From Bombiscardovia coagulans (GTDB taxonomy: Bacteria > Actinomycetota > Actinomycetes > Actinomycetales > Bifidobacteriaceae), in assembly GCF_002259585.1 (NCBI RefSeq), contig NZ_MWWS01000009.1, positions 105,398 through 169,397 of the forward strand: DNA of 64,000 bases, in the 5' to 3' direction. Within the stretch, counting starts at the first letter, position 1, and every line of letters starts with the position of its first letter. The notes under the pieces were generated by a model that saw only the letters and a program-made list of their open reading frames with translations, did no database searches and was not told the origin of the DNA. Made by a program: the position numbers and the translations under genes. Shown one piece after another: positions 27,368 through 37,849 of this stretch.

Positions 27368-28198
27368 ATGGCTAGTGATGCACCAATTGGCATCTTTGAC
27401 TCAGGCCTAGGAGGTTTATCAGTAACAGCCAGTATCCGCCGCCTGATGCCAGCAGAAAATATACTCTTCTTCGGAGATTCTGCTCATGCCCCCTATGGCA
27501 CTAAAACAGCTGAGCAGGTTCGTCAGCGCTGTTTTACCATCGTTGACGACCTCCTTGCGCAAGGGGCCAAAGCTATTGTCATCGCCTGCAACACCGCCAC
27601 TTCAGTGTGCGCCACTGCCTTACGAGAGCGCTATTCAGTGCCAATCATCGGTATGGAACCTGCTCTAAAATTGGCATGTGATATGGGACGAGGAAGGCCA
27701 CAACGAGTTATCGTAGCTGCAACTCCCCTGACCCTGCAAGAACAAAAATTTGCCGATCTGATGGCACGTTTCCAAGCTGACCACACCATATGGAAACAGC
27801 CGTGCCCTGATTTGGTAACTATTGTAGAGTCTGGCCATCTTTCCCAACATCAAGTAGTCAACGCTGCCCTTGAACGTTACTTCAAACACTACGATTTAGG
27901 GCAAATAGATTCAATTGTTCTTGGGTGCACTCATTTTATCTTCTACCGAAACTACTTCCAAGACTTTTGCCCACCCCAGGTCGCCATTGTTGATGGCAAT
28001 GCTGGAACCGCTAGACAAGTACACAACATGCTCTCAGAAACCGACATGCTCAACAGCAGTGGCAAAGAAGGGCACCTACAAGTAAGCAATTCCGATCCAT
28101 CTACACAAATACAAGAACGCTCATATGAACTTTTAGATTACATGTCCTCAGTCAGTAGATATGCTGGTTTGTCAGAGGCAGAACAGAGCGAATCGTAG
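27368..28198 (+). CDS. murI: Glutamate racemase
   Basis: Interconverts L- and D-glutamate for peptidoglycan. The two catalytic Cys motifs are VIACNTATSVCA and VLGCTHFIFY. The N-terminal GIFDSGLGGLSVTASIR and FFGDSAHAPYGTKT are also diagnostic. At 276 residues it is normal length with a slightly extended Ser/Glu-rich C-terminus. An AAGGAGA site precedes the ATG. It is followed 30 bp later by a patatin-like gene on the same strand. Confidence 0.95.
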   Translation: MASDAPIGIFDSGLGGLSVTASIRRLMPAENILFFGDSAHAPYGTKTAEQVRQRCFTIVDDLLAQGAKAIVIACNTATSVCATALRERYSVPIIGMEPALKLACDMGRGRPQRVIVAATPLTLQEQKFADLMARFQADHTIWKQPCPDLVTIVESGHLSQHQVVNAALERYFKHYDLGQIDSIVLGCTHFIFYRNYFQDFCPPQVAIVDGNAGTARQVHNMLSETDMLNSSGKEGHLQVSNSDPSTQIQERSYELLDYMSSVSRYAGLSEAEQSES

Positions 28199-28228
28199 AA
28201 GGCAATTAGGTTGGGAGGAAGAAAGATA

Positions 28229-29080
28229 ATGGGTAATCATCGGACAGCCCTTATTGATGTGGGCGGTGGCTTCAGATCAGTCTATGGTGCCGGAGTGCTT
28301 GATCGTCTCATGGACTTACACATTCATGTTGACCACTGCTATGGAGTATCGGCAGGATCAGCAAATTTATCGTCTTTCCTTGCTGGTCAACCAGGTCGTT
28401 GCTATCGCTTTTATACAGAGTATTCAACCAGGAAAGAATATGCTTCCCCGGTAAATTATATTAGAGGTCACAATTTTACCAATCTGGACTACATTTATGG
28501 CACTCTATCCAATCACGATGGAGAATATCCTTTGGATTATCAAGCCATACAAAGCAACCCTACAGCATTGACCGTTGTGGCAACCGACGGTAATGACGGT
28601 TCTGCCAAGTACTTCACCAAGGACGACCTTCACCAGGATGACTACGGTGCTCTCAAGGCATCATCTTCTGTGCCAGTAGCCAACCAGCCATACATAGTGG
28701 ATGGCCGCCCTTATTTTGACGGCGGCATTATCGATCCTATTCCTGTGCAGAAGGCTGTCGATGATGGAGCTGATAGGATTGTCCTCATCTTAACTAGGCA
28801 GCGTAATTTCATGCGCTCAGCAAAGACCGATGCCATACCTGCGCGCATTCTTTCCCGTACCTATCCTCAAGTAGCTGAACGTTTGGAAAAACGATACGAC
28901 ACCTATAACACTGAACTTAAACTCGCACAACAGTATGAGCAAGAAGGCAAAGTCCTCATCATTGCGCCAGATGATTTATGCGGACTCAATACACTGAGCC
29001 ATAATCTTAAAGGGTCAGAACGCATGTACCGTAAGGGATACGCAGATGCCGCTCCCATACCTGAGTTCCTAGAGAGCTGA
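28229..29080 (+). CDS. Patatin-like phospholipase
   Basis: Ser-Asp dyad lipid acyl hydrolase family (YjjU/RssA group). The N-terminal glycine-rich loop is DVGGGFRSVYGAGVLDRL, the nucleophile elbow is YGVSAGSAN (GxSxG), and the catalytic Asp is in YFDGGIIDPIP. I place the start at ATG 28229, about nine bases after GGGAGG, rather than the TTG at 28211. About 283 residues. No signal peptide. Substrate unknown; it may be co-transcribed with murI. Confidence 0.88.
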   Translation: MGNHRTALIDVGGGFRSVYGAGVLDRLMDLHIHVDHCYGVSAGSANLSSFLAGQPGRCYRFYTEYSTRKEYASPVNYIRGHNFTNLDYIYGTLSNHDGEYPLDYQAIQSNPTALTVVATDGNDGSAKYFTKDDLHQDDYGALKASSSVPVANQPYIVDGRPYFDGGIIDPIPVQKAVDDGADRIVLILTRQRNFMRSAKTDAIPARILSRTYPQVAERLEKRYDTYNTELKLAQQYEQEGKVLIIAPDDLCGLNTLSHNLKGSERMYRKGYADAAPIPEFLES

Positions 29081-29105
29081 AAGGGTAAAGCTACAAGCTT
29101 GCCGT

Positions 29106-29139
29106 ATGTGGGCCTAGCACTCATGTGTGAGGCCCACAT
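29106..29139. terminator. Terminator between patatin and ABC transporter genes
   Basis: A perfect 10-bp stem (29106-29115 with 29130-29139) with a 14-nt loop, followed by TTGTT, between two convergent genes. Confidence 0.75.
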
Positions 29140-29155
29140 TTGTTACGTTCGATAG

Positions 29156-31975
29156 TTATTCGGTTCTCAAGGCCGTAGCAGGATCTTGTTTAGCAGCCTT
29201 CTTAGAAGGTAGTAATCCTCCCAACAGCGTCAGCACAATGCTCAATATCACTAAGACGATGGCAGCTTGAATTGGCAGGATGGCATTGACATCTTCAGTT
29301 GCCATGAGTGCATGAATTATAGCATTACCTGGTATAAGGAGGAGCCAACTAATCCCGACTCCGAGTATGCCAGAAAGCAAACCGATAATACCTGTTTCAG
29401 CGTTAAACACTTGTGAAATATTTCGTTTGGAAGCGCCCATGGCTCGCAAAATTCCTATTTCTTTGGTTCGCTCAAGCACAGATATGTAGGTGATAATACC
29501 AATCATGATGGAGGAGACCAACAAGGAAACAGAAACAAAGGCAATTAGTACTCCAGAGACTACATTGATAATGGTCGTTACTGAGCTCATCATCAGTCCA
29601 ACGTAGTCAGTGTAGGTAATTTTGTCTGCTTTTACAACACGGTCGTTGTACTGATTGATCGAGTCGGTTATTGACTGTTTAGCTTCAAATGAGTCCGCAT
29701 AAATTCTGATAGATGTGGGCGCTTGCCGGCTAACTAATCCAAAAGAAGCTAGATTATCTTTGTAGGATCCTACCTGAGGACGCACATACTGTTCATAAAT
29801 AGCAACCAACTGGTCTTGGTTAGCAGTAGCTATATATTGATCAAAAGCTTGGGCCGCGGCTTGTTCGTCACTCGATTGCATAGCACTACCCGAACCAGCT
29901 TCACCAGCTGAGGGGACTGCATGTGCACCTTGCTGCCCTCCTCCCATAACGGCACTACCCATAGCAGCTTTTTGAGCATTGTTGAGAGTAGCTACGAAAC
30001 TCTTGGCTTGAGAAGCTTTGGCACTGTCATCTGCCGCAGCGAACTTGAGGCCAGTTAATATACTTTCATCTTGATGTTGTTCTTGATCGCTCACCACTGG
30101 GCTCTTGCTGGCATAATCAATCAGATAATTCGTCAACTGCCGGGAATACCCTATCCCAGCTGGCAGAGGGGTGGCGGAAGCCTTAGCAACAGGTTTAACA
30201 ATTCCGACGATATTCAAGTGAACAGCCTTGTCGAGCAACTTGGCAACTTGTCCAGCGTCATCACCCACATAATGGTAGTGTCCATCATCACCTTTGATGT
30301 ACTGGTCAGCAGCAGGTATGAGATCTAAGGTCTGCTTCATAGCTTGATCATAATCCAGCGCTGAAGTATCTGCCTTCACCTCTTGACCGTTATTAAGCTT
30401 GGCCATCATGTCATTGTATTCACTGGCCGGCTTGAGCCCTAAGTTATACAAGGTAACCAGAGGAATTTTGTTGTCAGCATCCAAGACTAAAACCACTTGC
30501 TCCTTGTTTTGCGGCCACGACCCTTGTAGCAGTTGGTAGTTATCCTTGATTACTTGTCCGATAGGTGTCTTCTGTTCATCCTTGCCTGGCATGATTTCAG
30601 TGAAAGACTGTGGTGAAGACTTGGTCTGAGACTTTCCTGTAATAGCAGCCATCTGCCTAGATTCCATCTGTGAAGGATCTGAAGAGTTTGCACCAGCAGA
30701 AGCCATTTGAGCTGCGGCACCAGTTTCTTGACCACCTATGGTAACTGAAGAAGCTGATACTAGTGTTCCCTTAGGATCCCGATCGAAGACTGAAAACTTG
30801 GTATTGTATGAATATTGGATACCCACATGACCAACATACTGATGAATGTCACTTTTAGGATCATCAAGATAGCGCTTAAAGGAACTTAAATTATTAGAGC
30901 TTATAGAGCTCGCTAAACTTGATGCCGATGAAATGGCTGAGTCATCAGGATAAATTGCCTTGGAGCGATGAGAACCCTTGTGATCTTGAGTATTCTGCGT
31001 ATTATCCTGAGCAGAACCGATGATTTTATTGAGATCAAATGACTGTTCCTGAATCGAAATAGGGTACGCAGTCATAGTATCCTCTTGCACTTTGTCTATA
31101 TACCTATTGACACCATTCGATACCGCAAGAATTAGCGCAATGCCAATAATCCCTATAGACCCAGCGAAAGAAGTCAGAAAGGTACGAGCCTTTTTAGTCT
31201 TGAGGTTATTGAATGAGAGTGCCAATGAGGTGACCAACGACATTGATGCATGACCAAAATTGCGGTGCTGGGCTGTTTGTGCTGACTCTTTGCTAACAGC
31301 CAGGGAGTCACTGTCCGACACAATAGAACCATCACGAAGTTCAACGATACGAGTCGCATATTCACGGGCAAGTTCAGGGTTATGAGTGACCATAACTACC
31401 AGCCTGTCCTTGGCTACTTCTTTGAGTAAGTCCATGATTTGTACCGATGTCTGAGAGTCCAAGGCACCTGTAGGCTCATCAGCCAAAACAATAGATGGAT
31501 TGTTGACCAACGCTCTAGCTATGGCAACACGCTGCATCTGCCCTCCAGATAACTGGTTGGGTAGCTTATCAATATGTTGACCTAGACCAACTTCTTCTAA
31601 GGCCTTACGAGCCCTCTGACGACGCTGTGACCGAGGAACGCCCGAAATTGTGAGAGCAAGCTCTACATTGGAAATTACACTCTGGTGAGGGATGAGATTA
31701 TACGACTGGAAGACAAATCCGATGGTATGATTGCGATACGAGTCCCAATCTCGATCCTTATATTGACGAGTGGACGTACCATTGATAACAAGATCTCCTG
31801 AATCATACCGATCCAAGCCTCCGATAATGTTCAGCAGGGTGGTCTTTCCGGAACCAGAAGGCCCCAAAATAGCGACGAACTCGTTGTCTCTTAGGTTAAG
31901 ACTGACGTCATTGAGAGCATTCTGGCTGAAATCACCAGTTCGGTACTGCTTGGAAATATGATGAATCTGCAACAT
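29156..31975 (-). CDS. MacB-like ABC transporter, fused ATPase and permease
   Basis: A 939-residue type VII ABC protein. The ATPase (about residues 1-225) shows Walker A ILGPSGSGKTTLLN, the Q-loop GFVFQSYNLIP, the signature LSGGQMQRVAIARAL and Walker B IVLADEPTGALD. A first membrane segment (about 265-290) leads to a large extracytoplasmic domain (about 290-800), then three membrane helices of the FtsX domain (about 815-925). Such transporters drive mechanotransmission across the envelope in antimicrobial-peptide resistance, lipoprotein or cell-wall processes. No MacA partner or two-component system is adjacent, so the role is open. Confidence 0.92.
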   Translation of the reverse strand: MLQIHHISKQYRTGDFSQNALNDVSLNLRDNEFVAILGPSGSGKTTLLNIIGGLDRYDSGDLVINGTSTRQYKDRDWDSYRNHTIGFVFQSYNLIPHQSVISNVELALTISGVPRSQRRQRARKALEEVGLGQHIDKLPNQLSGGQMQRVAIARALVNNPSIVLADEPTGALDSQTSVQIMDLLKEVAKDRLVVMVTHNPELAREYATRIVELRDGSIVSDSDSLAVSKESAQTAQHRNFGHASMSLVTSLALSFNNLKTKKARTFLTSFAGSIGIIGIALILAVSNGVNRYIDKVQEDTMTAYPISIQEQSFDLNKIIGSAQDNTQNTQDHKGSHRSKAIYPDDSAISSASSLASSISSNNLSSFKRYLDDPKSDIHQYVGHVGIQYSYNTKFSVFDRDPKGTLVSASSVTIGGQETGAAAQMASAGANSSDPSQMESRQMAAITGKSQTKSSPQSFTEIMPGKDEQKTPIGQVIKDNYQLLQGSWPQNKEQVVLVLDADNKIPLVTLYNLGLKPASEYNDMMAKLNNGQEVKADTSALDYDQAMKQTLDLIPAADQYIKGDDGHYHYVGDDAGQVAKLLDKAVHLNIVGIVKPVAKASATPLPAGIGYSRQLTNYLIDYASKSPVVSDQEQHQDESILTGLKFAAADDSAKASQAKSFVATLNNAQKAAMGSAVMGGGQQGAHAVPSAGEAGSGSAMQSSDEQAAAQAFDQYIATANQDQLVAIYEQYVRPQVGSYKDNLASFGLVSRQAPTSIRIYADSFEAKQSITDSINQYNDRVVKADKITYTDYVGLMMSSVTTIINVVSGVLIAFVSVSLLVSSIMIGIITYISVLERTKEIGILRAMGASKRNISQVFNAETGIIGLLSGILGVGISWLLLIPGNAIIHALMATEDVNAILPIQAAIVLVILSIVLTLLGGLLPSKKAAKQDPATALRTE

Positions 31976-32212
31976 GCGTTTGCACGCTCCTCACTGTAGG
32001 CAACAGGTAGCTGAGTTGGTTGTATTACGTATTTTCAATGGCAAATCAAACTGGTTATAGTCTCCCCCACATACCATGTTCCCATAAACCGCAGAGAAGG
32101 CGTAAAAGCACCATCTTGCAAACAGTCATGCCTAGAGAGCACAATAATTCTATACAGGCTTAGTTTTTCCAAGTCTGCTGTATGCACGGTCTGTAAATAG
32201 AAAGGCAGAAAG

Positions 32213-33154
32213 ATGACAAAGCTACTTGGGAACGAAGTGTACGGTCTGGTTTTAGGAGGCAACACTTTCGGTTGGACAAGTGATGAGAACCAAAGCCAGC
32301 AAGTACTCAACAAGTATGTGGAAGCCGGTGGTAATGTAATCGACACCGCAGATGTATATTCAGCCTGGGCACCAGGACATAGCGGTGGCGAATCAGAAAT
32401 TGTTCTCGGTCGTTGGCTGGCGACCAGCGGCAAAAGAGACCAAGTCATGATAGCAACAAAGGTCAGTCAGCATCCTCAATACTCGGGATTGTCAGCAGGC
32501 AACGTAGCTTCTGCTGCTGACGAGTCTTTACTTCGCTTGGGCATTGACACCATCGACCTTTACTACGCTCACTTTGATGATACACAAACCCCCTTGGAAG
32601 AAACTGCAACAGCATTTGACGCATTGGTTAAAGAAGGAAAGATCAGAGCAATCGGCCTGTCTAACTATTCTCCAGAACGAATTCGTCAGTGGTTCAATAT
32701 TGCTCGTGAGAATAATCTGACACTACCTATAGCCCTTGAACCCCAATACAATCTTGTGTATCGCAAGGATTATGAAGATGGTCTCATGCAGGTTGCCCAA
32801 GAAGAAAATCTTATGGTATTTCCATACTTCTCCCTTGCAGCTGGCTTCTTAACTGGCAAGTACCGCACTCAAGATGATCTCAAGGGAAAGCAACGCGAAG
32901 GCATGGTGCAAGATTTCTTCACACCTGCCGGCTTGGATGTAGTATCAGTGGCGGAACAGATCGCACAAGACCATCATGTTGCTATAGCTACAGTTGCCCT
33001 TGCGTGGTTAAAGTCTCGTCCTCAGGTGAGCGCTCCCATTGCTTCAGCCCGAATTCCTGACCAACTACCGGCACTTTTGGATGCTGCTCAGTTGGACTTA
33101 AATGCCGAAGAATTAAAGGCTCTTAACGATATCAGTGACAAAATTATCTCATAA
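32213..33154 (+). CDS. Aldo/keto reductase
   Basis: NADPH-dependent carbonyl reductase with a TIM barrel. Catalytic tetrad positions are visible: Asp and Tyr in NVIDTADVYSAW, Lys in MIATKVSQHP and His in LYYAHFDD. The cofactor-binding C-terminus has SARIPDQLPALLDA. At 313 residues it is normal. The ATG follows AAAGGCAGAAAG. It ends nine bases before malY, so the two are one operon. Substrate not assignable. Confidence 0.92.
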   Translation: MTKLLGNEVYGLVLGGNTFGWTSDENQSQQVLNKYVEAGGNVIDTADVYSAWAPGHSGGESEIVLGRWLATSGKRDQVMIATKVSQHPQYSGLSAGNVASAADESLLRLGIDTIDLYYAHFDDTQTPLEETATAFDALVKEGKIRAIGLSNYSPERIRQWFNIARENNLTLPIALEPQYNLVYRKDYEDGLMQVAQEENLMVFPYFSLAAGFLTGKYRTQDDLKGKQREGMVQDFFTPAGLDVVSVAEQIAQDHHVAIATVALAWLKSRPQVSAPIASARIPDQLPALLDAAQLDLNAEELKALNDISDKIIS

Positions 33155-33163
33155 GGATGACGT

Positions 33164-34369
33164 ATGTTGTATGATTTTACGTCGGTTATTGACCGGCACG
33201 GTAAAGATGCCATAGCTGTTGACGGCCTAGGTGAGGGATTTGCTCCTACTCCCCCAAAAAACGGGTTTGATGTCATTCCTATGTGGGTGGCAGATATGAA
33301 CTTCCCTACCGTACCAACCATCACTGAATCTATTATCGAACGAGCTAAGCATCCCGCTTTTGGTTACTTTGACCCGACGGAAGATTATTTCAATTCGATA
33401 ATCCGCTGGCAGCGAGATCGTAATGCGGTTTTAGACCTACCTTCAGATGCCATCGGATATGAGAACGGTGTCTTGGGCGGAGTCATCGCTACACTGACCG
33501 CCTTTGCAGCACCAGGCGATAGTGTCCTAGTGCATTCACCCACCTACATCGGTTTTACCATGTCCATTGAGAACAATGGCTATCATATTGTTCACAGTCC
33601 ACTTATCAAAGATGCCCAAGGTATCTGGAGGATGGACTACGAAGATATGGATCGGAAGCTGAAGGACAACAACATTCATGTTGCAGTCTTCTGTAACCCT
33701 CACAACCCTTGTGGGCGAGTGTGGGATGCAGCTGAGATTGAACAAGCAATGGAAGTCTACAGGGCCAACGATTGCATAGTTATATCAGATGAGATCTGGT
33801 CTGACATCATACTCAATGGTCACCAGCACACGCCAACACAATCGGTGAGTGAAGATGCACGCCAGCGAACTGCTGCCTTTTATGCGCCTACCAAAACGTT
33901 CAACTTAGCTGGATTAGTTGGCTCCTACCACATTATCTACAATAAGTACCTGAGAGATCGGGTAGAGGCAAAAGCTTCCAAATCGCACTATAACGAAATG
34001 AATGTTCTATCTATGCATGCTCTCATCGGAGCCTATAAGCCAGAAGGTGCGGCGTGGGTAGACCAATTGCGACAGGTTCTGTCAGAGAATATCAGTTACG
34101 CATGCAACTACATCAGTCAGCATTTTGACGGCGTAGAGGTGTCTCAACCTGAGGGCACATATATGCTCTTCGTGGATTGCAGTACCTGGTGTCAAGAACA
34201 CCAGGTCAGCCTCGATGAACTCGAACACCGCCTGTGGGATGTTGGCGTAGCCGTTCAAGATGGGCGTATGTTCAAAGCACCCTGTGCCATCCGTATGAAT
34301 CTAGCCCTTCCGCTCAGCAGAGTCAAAGAAGCCTTTGATCGTATGGACAAGTACGCATTCAACCTCTGA
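33164..34369 (+). CDS. MalY/PatB-type PLP-dependent C-S lyase
   Basis: Fold-type I aminotransferase family that cleaves cystathionine or related beta C-S bonds. The start reads YDFTSVIDRHGKDAIAVDG, then VIPMWVADMNFPTVPTI, the MalY/PatB signature. The PLP Lys lies in YAPTKTFNLAGLVGSY, and NPHNPCGRVW and VISDEIWSDII bind the cofactor. At 401 residues it is normal length. E. coli MalY also inhibits MalT, but no such partner is seen here. In an operon with the aldo/keto reductase. Confidence 0.9.
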   Translation: MLYDFTSVIDRHGKDAIAVDGLGEGFAPTPPKNGFDVIPMWVADMNFPTVPTITESIIERAKHPAFGYFDPTEDYFNSIIRWQRDRNAVLDLPSDAIGYENGVLGGVIATLTAFAAPGDSVLVHSPTYIGFTMSIENNGYHIVHSPLIKDAQGIWRMDYEDMDRKLKDNNIHVAVFCNPHNPCGRVWDAAEIEQAMEVYRANDCIVISDEIWSDIILNGHQHTPTQSVSEDARQRTAAFYAPTKTFNLAGLVGSYHIIYNKYLRDRVEAKASKSHYNEMNVLSMHALIGAYKPEGAAWVDQLRQVLSENISYACNYISQHFDGVEVSQPEGTYMLFVDCSTWCQEHQVSLDELEHRLWDVGVAVQDGRMFKAPCAIRMNLALPLSRVKEAFDRMDKYAFNL

Positions 34370-34414
34370 TTCTCCGCTCCAAGAGAGCGACAGCTTCTCA
34401 GATTTCACTGATAA

Positions 34415-34457
34415 TACTTGAGGTCCTGCTGAAGAATTCCAAGCAGGACCTCAAGTA
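34415..34457. terminator. Bidirectional terminator between malY-like gene and ileS
   Basis: A perfect 16-bp inverted repeat (34415-34430 with 34442-34457) with an 11-nt loop between convergent genes. No long T-run. Confidence 0.75.
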
Positions 34458-34479
34458 GATATTCCACAGGCTCTATACA

Positions 34480-37400
34480 TCAAATTGCACTGATCTGCAC
34501 CTCAGCCTCTTGAACAGAGGCACTAGGGACGATAACTACTTGGGTAGCAAGCGTCTCAGCAGCAATCAGCTCCTCAAATCGTTCAGCTTTGGAAGCTTCG
34601 TCTTCAGGCAACGTGAGCGTTAATTGAATTCTGTCCGCAATATCCAAGTCAGCTGCCTTACGAGCTTCTTGGACTATACGAATGAGATCGCGCGCATATC
34701 CTTCGGCCAGTAGCTCATCACTCAGTTGAGTATCGAGAATCACGAATCCGCCAGTAGGGAGAGAAGCGGAAGCGCTGGCAGCGGCTCCTGTGGATTGCGC
34801 TTCCTCCACCTGGTTCTTTAGCTCGTATTCCTGAGGCTCTAAAGCGAGTTCACCAGTAGGCGTCTGAACCAAGACTTGACCGTCAACGATTCTCCACTGA
34901 CCACTTTTGGAAGCCTTGATAGCAAACTGCACTTGCTTACCCAAGCGAGGTCCAGCTGCCCGAGCATTGACTTTGAGGTCTTGAACAAGGCGCAGTCCCC
35001 TCGATTCAGCCTGAGCCAACGTTGAGAGGACAATATTCTTGACGTTGAGCTCGGACTTAAGAATGCTGCTATACGGACTAATTGCTTGTGGATCCTCAAC
35101 AATGATAACTAGTTCAGCAAGGGGTTGCCTCACACGAATACGCTCAGTTTTCCTGAGTGACAAGACTGCTGACACCACTTCGCGCACCTTCTCCATGGCT
35201 GAGAGAAGAGCTGAATCCTTACGAAGCACCAGACCCAGCTCGGTATCCTCTCCACTGTCTTGATTTGCCAGGAAAGGCCAATCAGCAAGATGTACCGACT
35301 CACCCCCAGTGAGCCCTCTCCACATAGCTTCTGTCTCCATTGGGGCCAAGGGTGCAATAACTCGAGCGAAAACCTCCAATGCTGTATAAAGCGTATCGAA
35401 GGCTTGGTGGTCTTCTTGCCAGAAGCGGTCTCGGTTGTTGCGAATGTACCAGTTCGTTAAGATGTCAATATATTCGCTAGCTGTAGCACATGCATCAGAA
35501 ATAGCAAAATGATCTAAGGAATCTTCTACTGTCTCAACGAGACGTCGAGTAGCCGCCAGAAGGTACCGATCCATTGCTGGCAGATGGTCTACTTCTTCAG
35601 CGCGAAGACGGTGAGCATCATAACCAGCTCCACCGTGAGCTGCATTGGCATACAGAGTATAGAAATAGTATGAAGACCAAATCGGTAGCAGCACTTGACG
35701 TACAGTATCTCGAATACCTTTTTCAGTTACGATGAGATTGCCCCCACGCAGGATGGGAGAACTCATGAGAAACCAACGCATGGCATCTGACCCGTACTCG
35801 TTAAACACTTGGTTGACATCTGGATAGTTGCGCAAGTGCTTGCTCATCTTCTGACCATCATCGCCTAAAACGATACCGTGGCAGATGACATTCTTGAAGG
35901 CAGCCTTATCAAATAGTGCGGTAGCCATTGCATGTAGAAGGTAGAACCAACCACGTGTCTGACCAATGTACTCAACCACATAATCAGCTGGGAAGTGCTG
36001 TTCGAAATACTCTTTGTTCTCAAAGGGATAGTGGAATTGAGCAAAAGACATCGATCCGGATTCAAACCAACAATCCATCACATCACTGATTCGACGCATG
36101 GTTGACTGACCACTGGGATCATCCGGATTGGGCCTTGTCAGATTATCAATATAAGGACGATGCATATTGATCTCGCCCTTGCTGTCACGCGGATAATCAC
36201 CAAAGTCTCGCGCAAGTTCTTCCAAGGAGCCATACACATCCACGCGTGGATACCGCGGATCGTCAGAAACCCATACCGGAATAGGAGAACCCCAGAAGCG
36301 GTTACGTGAAATTGACCAGTCACGTACATTCGCTAACCATTTACCAAACTGGCCTTCTTTCACATTTTCTGGAATCCAGTTAATGCGCTCGTCGAGACGA
36401 AGCATCTCGTCCTTAAACTTAGTTACTGATACAAACCATGAGGAAACAGGTTTGTAGACAAGCGGGGTACCACACCGCCAGCAGTGAGGGTAAGAGTGGA
36501 CGTAGGACTTCTCTTGGAAAAGGATAGCCCGGTGTTCTTCAGGAACAGCAGCTAACGGCCCATCCCCTGCCCGCAAGTTGCGAAGAATAGGCGTATTAGC
36601 ATCAAAAACATAGGTGCCCTCATAATCAGGGCAGGCAGCGGTGAACTTGCAGCCAGCATCCAAAACATCTATAGACTTTATGCCATGGACGTTCAAGGTG
36701 TTCATGTCGTCTTCACCATAAGGAGCCTGATGGACCAGACCAGTACCTTCTGCTGTATCCACATAATCAGCTGTATATATCTGGTAAGCATTGGGGCCGG
36801 GCGTTCCACCTTCGGCCAGGGCCTGTTCACCAGCGAAATATGGGAAAACAGGCCAGTAACGCCAACCTACCATCTGAGAACCTTTAAGCTCTCTAACGAT
36901 CTGGTAGTCCTCCCCTAGCTCCTTCTCATAGGAAGAGAGGAGGTCCTTACCTATATAGAACTTTTTACCAGCGAACATACCTTGAGTTGGTAACACTTCT
37001 ACATAATCAATATCGGCACCAACAACGATAGCAAAGTTAGTAGGAACGGTCCAAGGTGTCGTAGTCCAGAAGATTGCGTAGGCATCATCTTCATCTTTAA
37101 GTTTGACTGCAACGGAAACGGTTGTGTCCTGTTTATCCTGGTAGACATCCGCGTCCATGCGCAATTCATGAGCCGATAGAGGCGTTCTATCCTTAGGGCA
37201 ATACGGAAGCACCCGGTAACCCTGATATGCTAACCCCTTGTCGTAGAGCTGTTTGAAAGCCCACATGACAGACTCCATATAAGGAATATCAAGTGTCTTA
37301 TAACCGTGCTCAAAATCTACCCAGCGTCCCTGACGATGAACATAATCCTTCCACTCCTGCGTATACTTCAGCACTGAACTGCGGCAGGCATCGTTAAACT

Positions 37401-37833
37401 TTTCGATACCCATCTGTTCAATCTGATCGACGGATTCGATGCCCAGCTCCTTTTGAGCCTCGAGCTCAGCAGGCAAACCGTGTGTATCCCATCCAAAGAC
37501 ACGCTTTACCTTGCGTCCCTTCATAGTTTGGTAACGAGGAATAACATCCTTCGCATAGCCAGTGAGTAGGTGTCCGTAATGAGGCAAACCATTGGCAAAC
37601 GGTGGCCCATCGAAAAATACAAACTCATTCTGAGAGCGATCTCCCGAGGGTCTTTGCTCTACAGACTTCGTAAAGGTGTCATCTTCATCCCAATACTGGA
37701 GTACAGCTTCTTCCATCTGTGGGAAGTTTGGAGTAGGACCTACTTGACTAGTGCCAGAGCCTTCACTGTCTTTTGGATAAACCTGTGCTTTCCGCTGACT
37801 CGGATTGCAAGCTTCATTGTTCGTCTGACTCAC
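34480..37833 (-). CDS. ileS: Isoleucyl-tRNA synthetase
   Basis: Charges tRNA-Ile and edits mischarged valine. The 1117-residue protein is the long eukaryote-like type common in actinobacteria. Class I motifs: GPPFANGLPHYGHLLTGYAKD (HxGH) and DDGQKMSKHLRNYPD (KMSKS form). The editing CP1 domain has WTTTPWTVPTN and the tRNA-binding region follows. The start is GTG 37833 with AGGAGAG upstream. A T-box leader controls it (37850-38075). No mupirocin-specific change can be judged by eye. Confidence 0.96.
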   Translation of the reverse strand: MSQTNNEACNPSQRKAQVYPKDSEGSGTSQVGPTPNFPQMEEAVLQYWDEDDTFTKSVEQRPSGDRSQNEFVFFDGPPFANGLPHYGHLLTGYAKDVIPRYQTMKGRKVKRVFGWDTHGLPAELEAQKELGIESVDQIEQMGIEKFNDACRSSVLKYTQEWKDYVHRQGRWVDFEHGYKTLDIPYMESVMWAFKQLYDKGLAYQGYRVLPYCPKDRTPLSAHELRMDADVYQDKQDTTVSVAVKLKDEDDAYAIFWTTTPWTVPTNFAIVVGADIDYVEVLPTQGMFAGKKFYIGKDLLSSYEKELGEDYQIVRELKGSQMVGWRYWPVFPYFAGEQALAEGGTPGPNAYQIYTADYVDTAEGTGLVHQAPYGEDDMNTLNVHGIKSIDVLDAGCKFTAACPDYEGTYVFDANTPILRNLRAGDGPLAAVPEEHRAILFQEKSYVHSYPHCWRCGTPLVYKPVSSWFVSVTKFKDEMLRLDERINWIPENVKEGQFGKWLANVRDWSISRNRFWGSPIPVWVSDDPRYPRVDVYGSLEELARDFGDYPRDSKGEINMHRPYIDNLTRPNPDDPSGQSTMRRISDVMDCWFESGSMSFAQFHYPFENKEYFEQHFPADYVVEYIGQTRGWFYLLHAMATALFDKAAFKNVICHGIVLGDDGQKMSKHLRNYPDVNQVFNEYGSDAMRWFLMSSPILRGGNLIVTEKGIRDTVRQVLLPIWSSYYFYTLYANAAHGGAGYDAHRLRAEEVDHLPAMDRYLLAATRRLVETVEDSLDHFAISDACATASEYIDILTNWYIRNNRDRFWQEDHQAFDTLYTALEVFARVIAPLAPMETEAMWRGLTGGESVHLADWPFLANQDSGEDTELGLVLRKDSALLSAMEKVREVVSAVLSLRKTERIRVRQPLAELVIIVEDPQAISPYSSILKSELNVKNIVLSTLAQAESRGLRLVQDLKVNARAAGPRLGKQVQFAIKASKSGQWRIVDGQVLVQTPTGELALEPQEYELKNQVEEAQSTGAAASASASLPTGGFVILDTQLSDELLAEGYARDLIRIVQEARKAADLDIADRIQLTLTLPEDEASKAERFEELIAAETLATQVVIVPSASVQEAEVQISAI

Positions 37834-37849
37834 CGTACACTCTCCTGGG